64,000 nucleotides of DNA from JBGQOG01 sp052113705 (GTDB lineage Bacteria > Pseudomonadota > Alphaproteobacteria > Rhodobacterales > Rhodobacteraceae): NCBI RefSeq assembly GCF_052113705.1, contig NZ_JBGQOG010000018.1:1-64000 (forward strand), given 5' to 3'. The translations under genes and the position numbers were made by a program. Shown here one piece after another: positions 8,245-17,586 of this stretch. Position 1 is the first letter of the stretch. Every line of letters starts with the position of its first letter. The notes beneath the pieces are model-generated. The model was not told where the DNA came from. It saw only the letters and a list, made by a program, of their open reading frames with translations, and did no database searches.

Positions 8245-9099
8245 TCAATGCCGCACGATCCGCGTCAGTTTGTCCGGGTTGCGCGTGATATAGATGTCGG
8301 CGATGCGGTCGCCGTCGAATGCCAGCGCCGTGGTTTGCACGACGCCACCGATCCGGCTGATGAACCCCGGCAGCCCGTCGATGGTGACGCGCCCCAAATG
8401 CTCGGCAGGGCCAAATTTGCGGCTGATGCCGAGGAAGAGCCGCTGCAACGGATCCGCGCCGCGCAGGATATTGTAGGACGGGATCTTGCCGCCGCCGTCG
8501 GAATGCAGACTGGCGTCCGCGGCCAGCATGGCGCCCAGCACCGCCGCATTGCCGTTCTGGCAGGCGTCGAAGAATGCCTGCGTCAGCCGTTCCGCCCGCT
8601 CCCGCGGGAGCGTGGTGCGGGGGCGGTCGTGTTTGACATGCGCCCGGGCGCGGCGGGCCAGTTGCCGCGTGGCGGCGGCGCTGCGCCCGAGGGTGACGGC
8701 CACCTCGTCCATGCTTTGCCCGAACACGTCATGCAGCAGAAATGCCGCCCGCTCGAGCGGCGACAGGCGTTCCAGCGCCACCATCAGCGTCAGCGTTATG
8801 TTGTCGGCGCGCAGGGCATCGTCCTCCGGCTCGACCAAAGGGTCGGGCAACCAGGTGCCGGGATAGGTTTCGCGCCGGACCCGGGCCGATTTCATCTGGT
8901 CGAGACAGAGGCGCGACACGATCCGCGTCAGCCAGGCGGCGGGTGCGTTCACGCTGCCCTGATCGCTCTGCTGCCAGCGCAGCCAGGCCTCTTGCACCAC
9001 ATCCTCGGCATCGGGATGGGTGCCGAGCATCCGGTAGGCCAGACGCAGCAGCCGGGGCCGCTGCGTCTCAAAGATCTCGGTGCCGGGGTCAGGCCGCAT
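8245..9099 (-). CDS. ECF41-group RNA polymerase sigma factor with SnoaL-like C-terminal domain
   Basis: 284 residues from ATG 9099 (MRPDPGTEIFETQRPRLL). Sigma region 2 is at about residues 10-75 (AYRMLGTHPDAEDVVQEAWL) and region 4 at about 105-160 (LERLSPLERAAFLLHDVFG). A linker carries TWLPDPLVEP, and an NTF2/SnoaL-like domain of about 110 residues contains the DGGGK motif. The WLP linker and DGGGK are signatures of ECF41, where the C-terminal domain regulates the sigma in cis and replaces an anti-sigma factor. It overlaps the carboxymuconolactone-decarboxylase gene by 11 bases, matching the family's conserved neighbourhood. Its promoter is probably the site at 9582-9608. Confidence 0.92.
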   Translation of the reverse strand: MRPDPGTEIFETQRPRLLRLAYRMLGTHPDAEDVVQEAWLRWQQSDQGSVNAPAAWLTRIVSRLCLDQMKSARVRRETYPGTWLPDPLVEPEDDALRADNITLTLMVALERLSPLERAAFLLHDVFGQSMDEVAVTLGRSAAATRQLARRARAHVKHDRPRTTLPRERAERLTQAFFDACQNGNAAVLGAMLAADASLHSDGGGKIPSYNILRGADPLQRLFLGISRKFGPAEHLGRVTIDGLPGFISRIGGVVQTTALAFDGDRIADIYITRNPDKLTRIVRH

Positions 9100-9550
9100 G
9101 CGCAAGCTCTGCCGGATGGGCGGCGCGAAAGCCCACCTGCACCCGGTTCCAGATGTTGATCGCACCGATGGCCAGCGACAGCCAGGCGCGTTCGTCCGGC
9201 GTGAACACGGCCGTCACGGCGTCCCAGTCGGCATCGGGGGCACCGGTCTGCTCCAGCCGGGTCAGGGCTTCGGTCCAGGCCAGCGCCGCGCGTTCGCGGG
9301 GCGTGTAAAGCGGGCTTTCGCGCCAGGCCACCAGCATATGCAGGCGCAGCGGCGCCTCGTCGTCCTTCAGCGCTTCGTCGGTGTGCATGTGGACGCAAAA
9401 GGCGCAGGCATTGATCTGGCTCGCGCGGAGCTTGATCAGGTGCAGCAAGCCGGGTTCCAGCGGGCTGGCCTTGATCGCGGCTTCCAGCGCGAAGAGCGGC
9501 TTGAACCCGGTTTCGGCGCGTTTGAAATGATCGGTCATGCGGGGGGTCAT
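9089..9550 (-). CDS. Carboxymuconolactone decarboxylase family protein (AhpD-like), ECF41 partner
   Basis: 153 residues. The start at 9550 (MTPRMTDHFKRAETG) is chosen for GGAGA 5 bases upstream. The AhpD-like core is ASQINACAFCVHMHTDEA, with a CxxC and a following His, as in peroxidase-type CMD proteins. The C-terminus, LSLAIGAINIWNRVQVGFR, is the family's closing helix. CMD proteins are one of the enzyme types constantly linked to ECF41 sigma factors, and here they are usually the regulated target. The gene lies directly after the predicted ECF41 promoter and overlaps the sigma gene. Confidence 0.9.
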   Translation of the reverse strand: MTPRMTDHFKRAETGFKPLFALEAAIKASPLEPGLLHLIKLRASQINACAFCVHMHTDEALKDDEAPLRLHMLVAWRESPLYTPRERAALAWTEALTRLEQTGAPDADWDAVTAVFTPDERAWLSLAIGAINIWNRVQVGFRAAHPAELAHAA

Positions 9551-9581
9551 CGGTGTCTCCATCTCTATCTGACATGGGTAT

Positions 9582-9608
9582 GACGCGGCAGCCCAGCCGG
9601 ATGTGACA
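9582..9608 (-). promoter_or_regulatory. ECF41-type promoter of the CMD-sigma operon
   Basis: On the minus strand TGTCACA (9608-9602), exactly 16 bases, then CGTC (9585-9582), matching the consensus TGTCACA-N16-CGTC known for ECF41 sigma factors. It ends 32 bases before the CMD start codon. The perfect match at the expected place supports autoregulation. Confidence 0.85.
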
Positions 9609-9652
9609 TGGGCCAAAGATTTTTTTCACGGGCCTTTGTCAGGCGCCGGGGA

Positions 9653-10573
9653 TCACCCGAGGTTGCGGACGAAGGATACGAAGGCCCGCATGCCTGCGTT
9701 CATCTGCCGGTTGCGGGCATAGTAAAGCGCCAACCCCGGATAGGGCGGTGTCCAATCTTCCAGCAGCCGCACGAGGCGCCCCGCCGCCAGATCAGAGGCG
9801 GCGGCGGACAGTGAGACATAGGCCACGCCAAAACCCGCCCGTGCGGCGGCAAGCACGAGGCGCGCATCATCCAGAACCAACCGCCCCTCGGTCACCAAGC
9901 TCAGGCTCTCGCCACGGCGCGTGAATTCCCAGCGGTACCGGGCCGCCTCTGCCAGCCGCAGCTGGATGCAGTCATGCGCCTGCAAATCCGCCGGGCTGAG
10001 GACCGGAGGGGCGTCTTTCAGATAGGCGGGCGCAGCGACCACGATATGCTGTTGCGGCCCGCCGACCGGGATGGCGACCATATCCTCGGGCACGAATTCC
10101 GACAGGCGCAGGCCGCAATCGACCCCCCCAAGGCCCAGATCCAGCAAGGCATCATCAGACCGCACATCAATGTGCATTTCTGGATATTGCCGCAAAAAGC
10201 CGAGGATCAGCGGCTCGAGCACAAGCTCTGCCGCAACCGCCGAGGCGTTGATGCGGATCGTGCTTTTGGGTTGGGCGCTGAAATCCCCGATGGCGTCCAG
10301 CGCCGCGCCGAGCTGGCTCAGCGCCGGGCGCAGGGCCTCGGCAAAGCGTTCGCCCACCTCTGTCAGTGACACATTCCGCGTCGTCCGGACCAATAGCTGC
10401 GCCCGCAGCCGCGCCTCCAGTCCCGCCACCGCATGGCTGAGTGCCGAGGGGCTGCTTCCCGTCGCCCGCGCGGCCGCCCGAAACCCGCCATGCTCCACCA
10501 CGGCGAGGAATGCCGACAACTCTGCCGGAGCGAGCTGCGCTACTGTGCGAAAAATCTCATTATGTCGTGCCAT
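9653..10573 (-). CDS. LysR-family transcriptional regulator
   Basis: 306 residues from ATG 10573 (MARHNEIFRTVAQL). The winged HTH includes FLAVVEHGGFRAAARATGSS and SHAVAGLEARLRAQLLVRTT. The ligand domain starts near STIRINASAVAAELVL and ends in RLVRLLEDWTPPYPGLALYY. It is divergent from the SDR gene at 10642 with a 68-bp gap, so that SDR is the probable target. Similar LysR/SDR pairs are widespread among Proteobacteria. The ligand is unknown. Confidence 0.9.
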   Translation of the reverse strand: MARHNEIFRTVAQLAPAELSAFLAVVEHGGFRAAARATGSSPSALSHAVAGLEARLRAQLLVRTTRNVSLTEVGERFAEALRPALSQLGAALDAIGDFSAQPKSTIRINASAVAAELVLEPLILGFLRQYPEMHIDVRSDDALLDLGLGGVDCGLRLSEFVPEDMVAIPVGGPQQHIVVAAPAYLKDAPPVLSPADLQAHDCIQLRLAEAARYRWEFTRRGESLSLVTEGRLVLDDARLVLAAARAGFGVAYVSLSAAASDLAAGRLVRLLEDWTPPYPGLALYYARNRQMNAGMRAFVSFVRNLG

Positions 10574-10641
10574 ATTCAATATCTAATCCCAACAGCCCGG
10601 AACCGCTACCTCTTCGGCAGAACAGGAAAGGGATGCGGCAG

Positions 10642-11568
10642 ATGACCAGGATCACAACGGGATTTGGATTTACCTCAACCGCGGCAGAGGTGCTGCATGA
10701 TGCAGACCTGCGCGGCAAGACGATGATTGTCACGGGCGGCGCCAGCGGTATCGGCATTGAAACCGTGCGGGCGCTGGCGGTTGCCGGTGCGGCAGTCACG
10801 ATTGCCGCCCGGCGGGTTGAGGCGGCAGAGAGTGTCGCGGCAGAACTGCGGGCGGAGACGGGCCATGCCGCCATCGGCGTGCGGGCGCTGGACGTCGCCG
10901 ATCTGGCCTCGGTGCGCCGCTTCGTGGCCGCATGGGACAAGCCACTGCATGCGCTGATCAACAATGCCGGGATCATGGCACTGCCGGAACTGGCGCGGAA
11001 CAACGCAGGGCGCGAGATGCAGTTTGCCACGAATTACCTGGGTCACTTTGCGCTCACGCGGGGCTTGCATCCCTGGCTGCGGGCCGCCGGGGGCGCGCGG
11101 GTCGTCTCGGTTTCCTCAACAGGCAGTCTTTGGAGCCCGATCCTTTGGGATGACCCGGATTTCCGCTTCACCCCGTATGATCCCTTTGTCGCATACGGGC
11201 AATCCAAGACCGCCTGCATCCTGCTCTCGGCCGGGATTGCCCTGAAATGGACGGCGGATGGCATCACTTCAAACGCGCTGAACCCGGGCGCGATTGCAAC
11301 CAATCTGCAGCGCCACACCGGTGGGTTGAAGACGCCGGAACCGTTCCGCAAGACACCACAGCAAGGGGCGGCGACCACGGTACTTCTCGCGGCGTCACCT
11401 TTGGTTGCGGGGGTGACGGGCCGCTACTTCGACGATTGCACCGAGGCCGAGGTCGTGGATGCGCGCCGCGATCAGCCCATCGGGACGGTTGCCCGCTATG
11501 CGCTGGACCCGCAGAACGCGGCGCGGCTCTGGGATATGGCAGAGCGGATGATCAGCACCGCGTCATGA
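10642..11568 (+). CDS. SDR-family oxidoreductase, retinol-dehydrogenase-like
   Basis: 308 residues (start ATG 10642, with GGAAAGGG upstream; ATG 10633 is an alternative). Motifs are MIVTGGASGIGIETVRAL, INNAGIMALP, Ser in VVSVSSTGS, and YGQSK as the Tyr/Lys pair. The insert LWSPILWDDPDF before the active Tyr and the length above 300 place it with WWOX/retinol-dehydrogenase-like SDRs acting on hydrophobic alcohols or carbonyls. It is transcribed divergently from the LysR gene and convergently with the ABC exporter. Confidence 0.88.
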   Translation: MTRITTGFGFTSTAAEVLHDADLRGKTMIVTGGASGIGIETVRALAVAGAAVTIAARRVEAAESVAAELRAETGHAAIGVRALDVADLASVRRFVAAWDKPLHALINNAGIMALPELARNNAGREMQFATNYLGHFALTRGLHPWLRAAGGARVVSVSSTGSLWSPILWDDPDFRFTPYDPFVAYGQSKTACILLSAGIALKWTADGITSNALNPGAIATNLQRHTGGLKTPEPFRKTPQQGAATTVLLAASPLVAGVTGRYFDDCTEAEVVDARRDQPIGTVARYALDPQNAARLWDMAERMISTAS

Positions 11569-11629
11569 TCGGCAGTGGGGGGGGCGGCACCGGATGGGGC
11601 AGGGGCCGCGCGCCCCGATGCCGGACGCC

Positions 11630-13387
11630 TTACCCCACCAGCATCTGCCGCGCGCGCAGGCTGCGGTACAGCCCCCCGTTGCGGGCCATAAGATCCGTCG
11701 GCGTGCCGTCTTCAACGATCCGCCCGCGATCAAACACGAGGATGCGGTCCATCCGTTCCACCGTGGCCAAACGGTGGGCGATCACCAGCGTGGTGCGGCC
11801 CTCCATGAGCCGCTCTGCGGCTTGAGCCACCAGCGCCTCGGCCTCTGAATCCAGCGAAGATGTCGCCTCATCCATGACCAGGACCGGCGCATTCGACAGG
11901 AAGGCCCGCGCGATGGCCACCCGTTGACGCTCACCACCCGACAGCTTGACGCCGCGTTCGCCCACTTCCGTGCCAAAGCCTTTGGGCAGCCGCTCGATAA
12001 AATCGAGAGCCCCCGCGCGCTCTGCCGCGTCCCGGATGTCCTGCATCGTGGCACCGGGCCGGGCATAGGCGATGTTCTCAGCAAGAGAGCGATGAAACAG
12101 AACAGGATCCTGCGGGACAAGTGCGATTTGCTGGCGCAACACATCCAGGGGAACGCGCGCAATATCGACCCCGCCCAGCGTGATCGTGCCGCCGTTGATT
12201 TCATGAATCCGCTGGATCAATTTCACGAAGGTGGTTTTGCCCGACCCTGACCGTCCGACCAGCCCGACTTTCTGGCCCGCCGGAATGGCCACGTCCAATT
12301 GCGCAAAGAGCGGCGTCGCGGCCCCTGCATAGCCGTAGTCAACACCGTCAAACGCCAGCGCCGCTGCGTGGGGCGGCAGGCTCGTTGCGGGGTATCTGGC
12401 GACCGATTCTTCGCGCGCGCTCCCCATCAGGTCGACAAGCTCCTCGGCATCGTTGACAGCCTTTTGCAGCCCGCGCACATGGTTTCCCATCTGGCGCAAG
12501 TAGCCGTCGAGCATCCCGAGTGCAGAGACGACAAAGGCGATTTCACCTGCATCGGCCAGATCGCGGGTATAGGCGACGAGCGCGCCCCCGAGGACCGCGG
12601 CCCGCAGCGCCCAGATCGTCATGTCCTGAGACAAGCCCGACAAGGTGCCACGCCGCCATGTGCGCCGGTTGCGGTGCGCCCATTTGGTCAAGGCAATGCC
12701 CAGCCGCGCATCCTCGCGCCGCTCTCCCGCATGGGCGCGCACGACGCCATTGGAGGTGATGGCGTCGGCCAGTGCGCCCGAGACCCGGCTGTCTTGTGCG
12801 TTGGCCAAACGGGCCGCGGGGGCCACCCAGAACAACGTCAAGGACAAGGAGAGGGTCAAAAACACAAGCGCGCCGACACCGGCGACGAGCCCGACCTCCC
12901 AGCGAAACGCCGTGAGCGTACCGATGGTGCCAAACAGGATCAGCATCGAGGGCAAAAGTGCCAACAAAAGGAGATCCCCCATCTCATCCAGCGCCCAAGC
13001 CCCGCGTGTGATCTTGCGCACGGTCGATCCGGCAAAGGCATTCGCATGCCAGTCTGCAGGCAGACGTTGCACATGTGCGAAGGCCTCGGCTTCAGCTGTG
13101 CGCATAGAGGGAATGGTCAGGTCGATGATGACAAAGTAGCTCAGGATCTTGGCCGCAATCGACAAGGCCCCAACCCCCAATAGCGCAGCGAAGGCGCGCC
13201 AGGGCGCGTTTGCGGCCGCGACCGCATCAACAAGGCGTCCGGTGATGACAGGCACCGCAATGTCCGCGGCTGTTGAGACCAGGACCAGTGCCAAGATGGC
13301 AAAAATCTTTCCGCCCTGGCGCATCCAGAGCCGGAAGGTGAACGAGAAAACACGCGCAAACGCGCCGTTGGCAGAAAAAGGAAGCAT
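11630..13387 (-). CDS. ABC exporter half-transporter (fused permease and ATPase)
   Basis: 585 residues in the MsbA/LmrA-type layout. Six membrane helices fall between about residues 25 and 300 and an ATPase domain from about 345. The ATPase has Walker A GRSGSGKTT, Q-loop ALVPQDPVLF, signature LSGGERQRVAIARA, Walker B VLVMDEATSSLD and H-loop VIAHRL, so it should be active as a homodimer in the inner membrane. Homologues export drugs, lipids or peptides; the substrate cannot be told. It is a single gene without a second half or an HlyD partner. The start at 13387 lacks a clear ribosome site. Confidence 0.92.
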   Translation of the reverse strand: MLPFSANGAFARVFSFTFRLWMRQGGKIFAILALVLVSTAADIAVPVITGRLVDAVAAANAPWRAFAALLGVGALSIAAKILSYFVIIDLTIPSMRTAEAEAFAHVQRLPADWHANAFAGSTVRKITRGAWALDEMGDLLLLALLPSMLILFGTIGTLTAFRWEVGLVAGVGALVFLTLSLSLTLFWVAPAARLANAQDSRVSGALADAITSNGVVRAHAGERREDARLGIALTKWAHRNRRTWRRGTLSGLSQDMTIWALRAAVLGGALVAYTRDLADAGEIAFVVSALGMLDGYLRQMGNHVRGLQKAVNDAEELVDLMGSAREESVARYPATSLPPHAAALAFDGVDYGYAGAATPLFAQLDVAIPAGQKVGLVGRSGSGKTTFVKLIQRIHEINGGTITLGGVDIARVPLDVLRQQIALVPQDPVLFHRSLAENIAYARPGATMQDIRDAAERAGALDFIERLPKGFGTEVGERGVKLSGGERQRVAIARAFLSNAPVLVMDEATSSLDSEAEALVAQAAERLMEGRTTLVIAHRLATVERMDRILVFDRGRIVEDGTPTDLMARNGGLYRSLRARQMLVG

Positions 13388-13957
13388 GACAGTCTCGCAA
13401 ACCTTGTCGGCTGCGCCTTGCGAATGATTTGGAAAATAAGTCCAGCGTGGACAATGAGATCTGAGCTTTGGGCGAGAGCCGCCGCAGAACTGTCAGATCA
13501 GGGCGGCTCCGAAACGGGAGAGGCCCGGGAGGAAGCGATATGCGATGGTCATGTGCGTCCCCCTGGCAAGATGTCAACGCACCGATTTAATCGGCGATTT
13601 TATGGTCCGTCAAGGGCAACTGGGGATAGCTTTCGTCGAGGACCCGGCCCTGAGCTGACGGTCGAGAGTGTGGCTACGTTGCGGTGCGGCTTCCCCGAAG
13701 CGGCCGTTCATGCCTTCGCGCAGTAAAATCCGGGGCCGAATGTCGCTGATGCAGACGCTCCAGACCTTTGGCTTACGTCCACGATGTCGCGTGCCTGCCA
13801 TTCCCGCGCTCCCAGTACCTTCGGTAACCAGCGGTGCATCTTCGCTAGAACCAGATAGCCGCACCACCTGCGGCTTTGACGATCTAGGCACGCTCAGCTC
13901 AACGCTTGAGTCGCAGGAGGACCTGATCATCGGCGAAGCTGAACTTGAATGCTTCAA
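13388..13957. repeat. Gene-free stretch with a dispersed repeat copy (13655-13755)
   Basis: No gene is supported. 13655-13755 carries the best-preserved part of the island repeat: GGTCGAGAGT, then GCGGTGCGGCTTCCCCGAAG, GGCCGTTCATG and ATCCGGGGCCGAATG. The same blocks occur at 14590-14695 in the same orientation and at 21515-21600 inverted. The rest shows nothing recognisable. Confidence 0.6.
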
Positions 13958-14413
13958 TCAGTAATAATACTTCGGTTGAATGATGCGGCACTCATCAGAA
14001 CGAATAGCGTGCACTATCGAAGCATCAATATGTCGATATGTGTCGCTGTCTATTTTAATTGGATCGCCGATGAAATTCCAATAGATATCAAATGCATCCA
14101 CCGCGAGTTTTCTACCATTGGGCCATGAAATTAATACTGAAACACTATCTTCATCGAAATCTTCATATTTAGTGAATTCCCCACCTGAAACATACTCATT
14201 TATTCTGCGAAGATCTGCATAATTGAGTTTCCCAACGCAAATTTCACCATGATATGTGTCGTGACCGAGGGATACTGCCGCCTCGAGATCTGATAGTGGA
14301 GAACTGCGCGCAACTGAGTATGCGGCAGTAACCTGAGAGATTTCGTTATCGGCGCCCAATCCGACTGCTGAGCACCCCTGAAGCAGAAACATTAAGCAAA
14401 ATATGGTACGCAT
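13958..14413 (-). CDS. Small lipoprotein, unknown
   Basis: 151 residues with a short lipoprotein signal peptide: MRTIFCLMFL, then the lipobox LLQGC with Cys14. The mature part is soluble, acidic and Tyr-rich, ending KYYY. GGAGGTC 9 bases before the ATG is a strong ribosome site. Base composition is distinctly lower in GC than the neighbours. No family was recognised. It is flanked on both sides by repeat copies, so it looks like a single-gene insertion; a role as an envelope or immunity-type lipoprotein is speculation. Confidence 0.65.
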   Translation of the reverse strand: MRTIFCLMFLLQGCSAVGLGADNEISQVTAAYSVARSSPLSDLEAAVSLGHDTYHGEICVGKLNYADLRRINEYVSGGEFTKYEDFDEDSVSVLISWPNGRKLAVDAFDIYWNFIGDPIKIDSDTYRHIDASIVHAIRSDECRIIQPKYYY

Positions 14414-14957
14414 TCAAATTGACCTCCAAGGGCCCCTCAAGTGTCCCTTAGCATATCGAGCAGCGATACGTCAAATTTACATCATGGGGGCCGCATTCAT
14501 TGCACATTTCATGCGTGCCTCACCATCGCAGACCGGCCAGGTGGCCTGGGGGGGCGTGAAGTGACTTTCGGTACTGGAAACCAACGGCCCATGGCTGTCG
14601 GTCGAGAGCCTGCCGACGCTGCGGTGCGGCTTCCCCGAAGCGACCGTTCATTGCCTAGCGCAGCAGAATCCGGGGACGAATGCCTCCGATGCGGACGAAA
14701 ATTTCATTGGAACGAGGAGATGTTAGTACTGAAAGGACTTCGGAAATTCGTTGATGCGTCTTTGCATTCCAACAGATTTCCTTACATAATCTCACCCACC
14801 GACAATGCTAGGACTCTAGGCTCAGGGGCCCGAGGGGACTGGGTAGTAATTAACAAAAAAGCCAATTTATGATAGTATCGATCGTGGTAATTCCGACAGG
14901 GGATTGCCGTAATTAAAAAAATTGAAATTAATAAACCCACGAAAGATGGAGGGCACG
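14414..14957. repeat. Gene-free stretch with a dispersed repeat copy (14590-14700)
   Basis: 14590-14700 repeats the unit seen at 13655-13755 (CGGTCGAGAG, GCGGTGCGGCTTCCCCGAAG, ACCGTTCATTGC, ATCCGGGGACGAATGC). After 14700 the DNA turns AT-rich up to the next gene. Frames in this gap are short and unsupported. Confidence 0.6.
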
Positions 14958-15302
14958 ATGACCGGAGGAGCGAAGGAAATGACTGACGAGCAGTTGTACG
15001 AAGTTGCACTAACCGGAAAAGGTACGCCTGCACTAAGTTGCGATCAACTAATAAAATTTATTTTGTACCTTCGTAAAATAAATACTGCTGGAATTCAATC
15101 TATGGAGGCGTTCGATTTCATCAGCGACACCAAACAACCATTAACTTTCGAGTATAGTATTTTAGGCCTTGATGGAGATGACGACTGGGAGTGCCATCAA
15201 TCTGTGGCGCGCTCTTTGAATTTTGCGATGGGGAAGATACGAAAAGCTAAAGACAGCGGGAAAAATATCAGATTCGTTGCTTGGATCGACGACGGCCAAT
15301 AA
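14958..15302 (+). CDS. Small acidic hypothetical protein
   Basis: 114 residues from ATG 14958 (MTGGAKEMTDEQLYE), with GGAGG just upstream; ATG 14979 is also preceded by AAGGA and could be used. No signal peptide or membrane segment. Patches are CDQLIKFILYLRKI, SMEAFDFISDTK and FVAWIDDGQ at the C-terminus. It is AT-rich relative to its neighbours, like the lipoprotein gene before it. Size, acidity and isolation resemble orphan immunity proteins, but no family is recognised. Confidence 0.55.
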   Translation: MTGGAKEMTDEQLYEVALTGKGTPALSCDQLIKFILYLRKINTAGIQSMEAFDFISDTKQPLTFEYSILGLDGDDDWECHQSVARSLNFAMGKIRKAKDSGKNIRFVAWIDDGQ

Positions 15303-15795
15303 TTTCCTCTAATCTCATGTCCTGAGCCTCGCCTTCGTCAGAATCTATTATAAAGAATAGGGCTCGAGCCGAGACTTCGCCGCACCTAACCTCGGCAAAA
15401 GTTGCCTCGCAGCCCAGAACGTCCGCTTTCTTCAGGTTGATCATTTTGTTTGCGCGAGCAGCGAAAGTCGGCCCTTCGCGTCTGGGGTCGGGAGAAACAC
15501 TGCGCCTCGTGCGCCCGGCAGCAACGGGTCGGCATGATCTCACGACGGAATATGGCAATATCACGGCAAGCTGGTTGATGCAGCGCGCCGCAGAGCCCGT
15601 TCGTGCCTTTCAGCGACATTCTAGCGGTGCGCAGCATGCGACGCGAAGGGCGGAAAGCGACACTCGCTCCACCGCGGTCGAATGGCCGCAATGCAAAGAA
15701 AAAGCTACGTGATCACGCTTTGGGACCCGCGCGCATCCATTCCATCCTGAGAAAGTGGGCGTTGAATTACGTTTGCCGCAGTCTATCTCTGAGCG
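15303..15795. other. Intergenic stretch without a supported gene
   Basis: Two minus-strand frames (15268-15564 and 15386-15691) overlap and lack motifs. Around 15620-15720 the sequence GTCGAATGGCCGCAATGC and neighbours weakly resemble the dispersed repeat. The promoter of the three-gene operon that follows should lie in its last 100 bases, but no clear -35/-10 pair is seen. Confidence 0.35.
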
Positions 15796-16185
15796 ATGGA
15801 AAATGCTCCCAAAACCTCGGTCCTTTACAATGCAAGCTGTCCGGTCTGCAACTTTGAGATCAGACACTATGCGCAATATGTGCATCGAAACGGTTTGCCG
15901 ATCCGGTTCGACGATCTGAACTCGGATGCGCGGGGGCAATGGGGGCTTGATGCCGATACGGCTGCCCGGCGGCTCTATGTGCTCCACGATGGCAGACTGA
16001 CCTCGGGGATACCGGCATTTCTGGTGCTGTGGGCGCAAATGCCGCGGTACAGATGGCTGGCTCGGGTCGTAGCTGTGCCCGGCATCAAGCAGATCGCTTC
16101 GGCAGTTTACGACCATATCTTGGCGCCCGTGATTTACCGCTGGCACGTTCGCCGGTTGCGTAAACACGCCGCCGCGTCTGACTGA
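15796..16185 (+). CDS. DCC-family thiol-disulfide oxidoreductase (DUF393)
   Basis: 129 residues. The thioredoxin-like N-terminus TSVLYNASCPVCNFEIRHY holds the CxxC (CPVC) of DCC proteins; then come the family patches LNSDARGQWGLDADTAARRL and YVLHDGRLTSGIPAFLVLW. No signal peptide is seen, so it should be cytoplasmic. It is the first gene of a tight operon with an ABC1-type kinase (14-base gap) and a photolyase-like flavoprotein. The conserved pairing suggests a redox role towards one of those partners; the substrate is unknown. Confidence 0.88.
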   Translation: MENAPKTSVLYNASCPVCNFEIRHYAQYVHRNGLPIRFDDLNSDARGQWGLDADTAARRLYVLHDGRLTSGIPAFLVLWAQMPRYRWLARVVAVPGIKQIASAVYDHILAPVIYRWHVRRLRKHAAASD

Positions 16186-16199
16186 AATTGGAGCCCCCC

Positions 16200-17534
16200 G
16201 TGCCACAGGACGACGGCGACAAGGGGGCAGCCGTGCCAACGGGGCGGGTCGGGCGGCTTTTGCGGTTTGGTGGTATCGCGGGCGGCATAGCGGGCGGCGT
16301 CGCGGCGGGGGGCTTGCGCGCGTTGGCACAGGGCAAGCGGCCCGATATGGCGCGGCTTTTGCTGACACCGGCCAACACGTTGCGGCTGACAGACGGGCTT
16401 TCACATCTGCGCGGGGCAGCGCTGAAACTGGGGCAGATGATGTCGATGGACACCGGTTTGGTTCTGTCGGACGATCTGACTGAAATCCTGGGGCGGATGC
16501 GCGCCGACGCCCGCCACATGCCGCCCAAACAGCTGCAATCCACGCTGAATGCCGAATGGGGCGCGGGCTGGCACAAACGCTTTTCCCGCTTTGACGTGCG
16601 CCCCTTTGCGGCGGCCTCTATCGGGCAGGTCCATCGTGCAAAGACCCATGACGGCCGCGAACTTGCGATCAAGGTGCAATATCCCGGCGTGCGGGCCAGC
16701 ATCGACAGCGATGTCGATAACATGGCCACGCTGTTGCGCATGCCGGGCCTTGTGCCGCGGGGGATGGACCTTGCGCCCCTGATGGCCGCAGCCAAACGTC
16801 AATTGCACGCCGAGGCCGATTACCTGGCAGAGGCGCAGCATCTGACCCGCTTTGCCACAACGCTCGCGGGATCTGACACCTTCACTCTGCCGGAGCTGCA
16901 TGCAGAGTTTTGCACGCCGCAGGTCCTTGCCATGACCTATCTGGACAGTGTTCCGATCGAAACCCTGATCGATGCGCCCCAAGCCGATCGCGATCGGGTG
17001 GCCGCAGCCCTGATCGACCTGGTGCTGCGCGAACTCTTTGTCTTTGGGGCGATGCAGACGGATCCGAACCTTGCCAATTATCGATATGATCCGACAACCA
17101 GGCGTATCGTGCTGCTGGATTTTGGGGCGGTGCAGGCGGTCGCGCCAGAACTGGCAGCGCAGTTCCGCGCCCTTGCACAGGCGGCGCTGGCTGGCGGCGA
17201 TGATGAAAGGCGGGCCGCGATGCTGCGGATCGGGTATTTCGGACCCCAGACCGCGCCACATCATCAGGATCTGATCGTCACGATGTTCAATATGGCGATG
17301 GAACCGCTGCGTCAAACCACCCCCTTCGATTTCGGCAGCAGTGACCTGCTGGGACGGTTGCGCAACATGGGCCTCACCATCGGCACTGACCGTGAGCTTG
17401 CCCATGTGCCCCCCGCAGAAACCCTGTTTTTGCACCGCAAGATCGGCGGCATGTATCTGATGGCGGCAAAGCTGCGGGCGCGTGTCGCCCTGGGCCCGAT
17501 GGTCGCGGCCTATTGCAAACCGGAGTCCCGTTGA
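16200..17534 (+). CDS. ABC1/UbiB-family atypical kinase-like protein
   Basis: 444 residues. GTG 16200 is chosen (GGAG 6 bases before) over the in-frame TTG 16188. Motifs are the KxGQ element LKLGQMMSMD near residue 82, the A-rich loop SIGQVHRAKTHDG, the lysine strand ELAIKVQYPGV, the QTDPNLANYRY catalytic segment (usual QTDPH/DPHPGN position) and the metal-binding IVLLDFGAV. The kinase-like fold is complete. UbiB relatives support ubiquinone biosynthesis or lipid handling. A glycine/alanine-rich segment at about residues 25-45 may be membrane-associated. It lies between the DCC and photolyase-like genes. Confidence 0.88.
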   Translation: MPQDDGDKGAAVPTGRVGRLLRFGGIAGGIAGGVAAGGLRALAQGKRPDMARLLLTPANTLRLTDGLSHLRGAALKLGQMMSMDTGLVLSDDLTEILGRMRADARHMPPKQLQSTLNAEWGAGWHKRFSRFDVRPFAAASIGQVHRAKTHDGRELAIKVQYPGVRASIDSDVDNMATLLRMPGLVPRGMDLAPLMAAAKRQLHAEADYLAEAQHLTRFATTLAGSDTFTLPELHAEFCTPQVLAMTYLDSVPIETLIDAPQADRDRVAAALIDLVLRELFVFGAMQTDPNLANYRYDPTTRRIVLLDFGAVQAVAPELAAQFRALAQAALAGGDDERRAAMLRIGYFGPQTAPHHQDLIVTMFNMAMEPLRQTTPFDFGSSDLLGRLRNMGLTIGTDRELAHVPPAETLFLHRKIGGMYLMAAKLRARVALGPMVAAYCKPESR

Positions 17535-17586
17535 AATCGGTTTGCCCTGCGCCACATTCAGCGGTGAAAATGAAAATGGTGACTGC

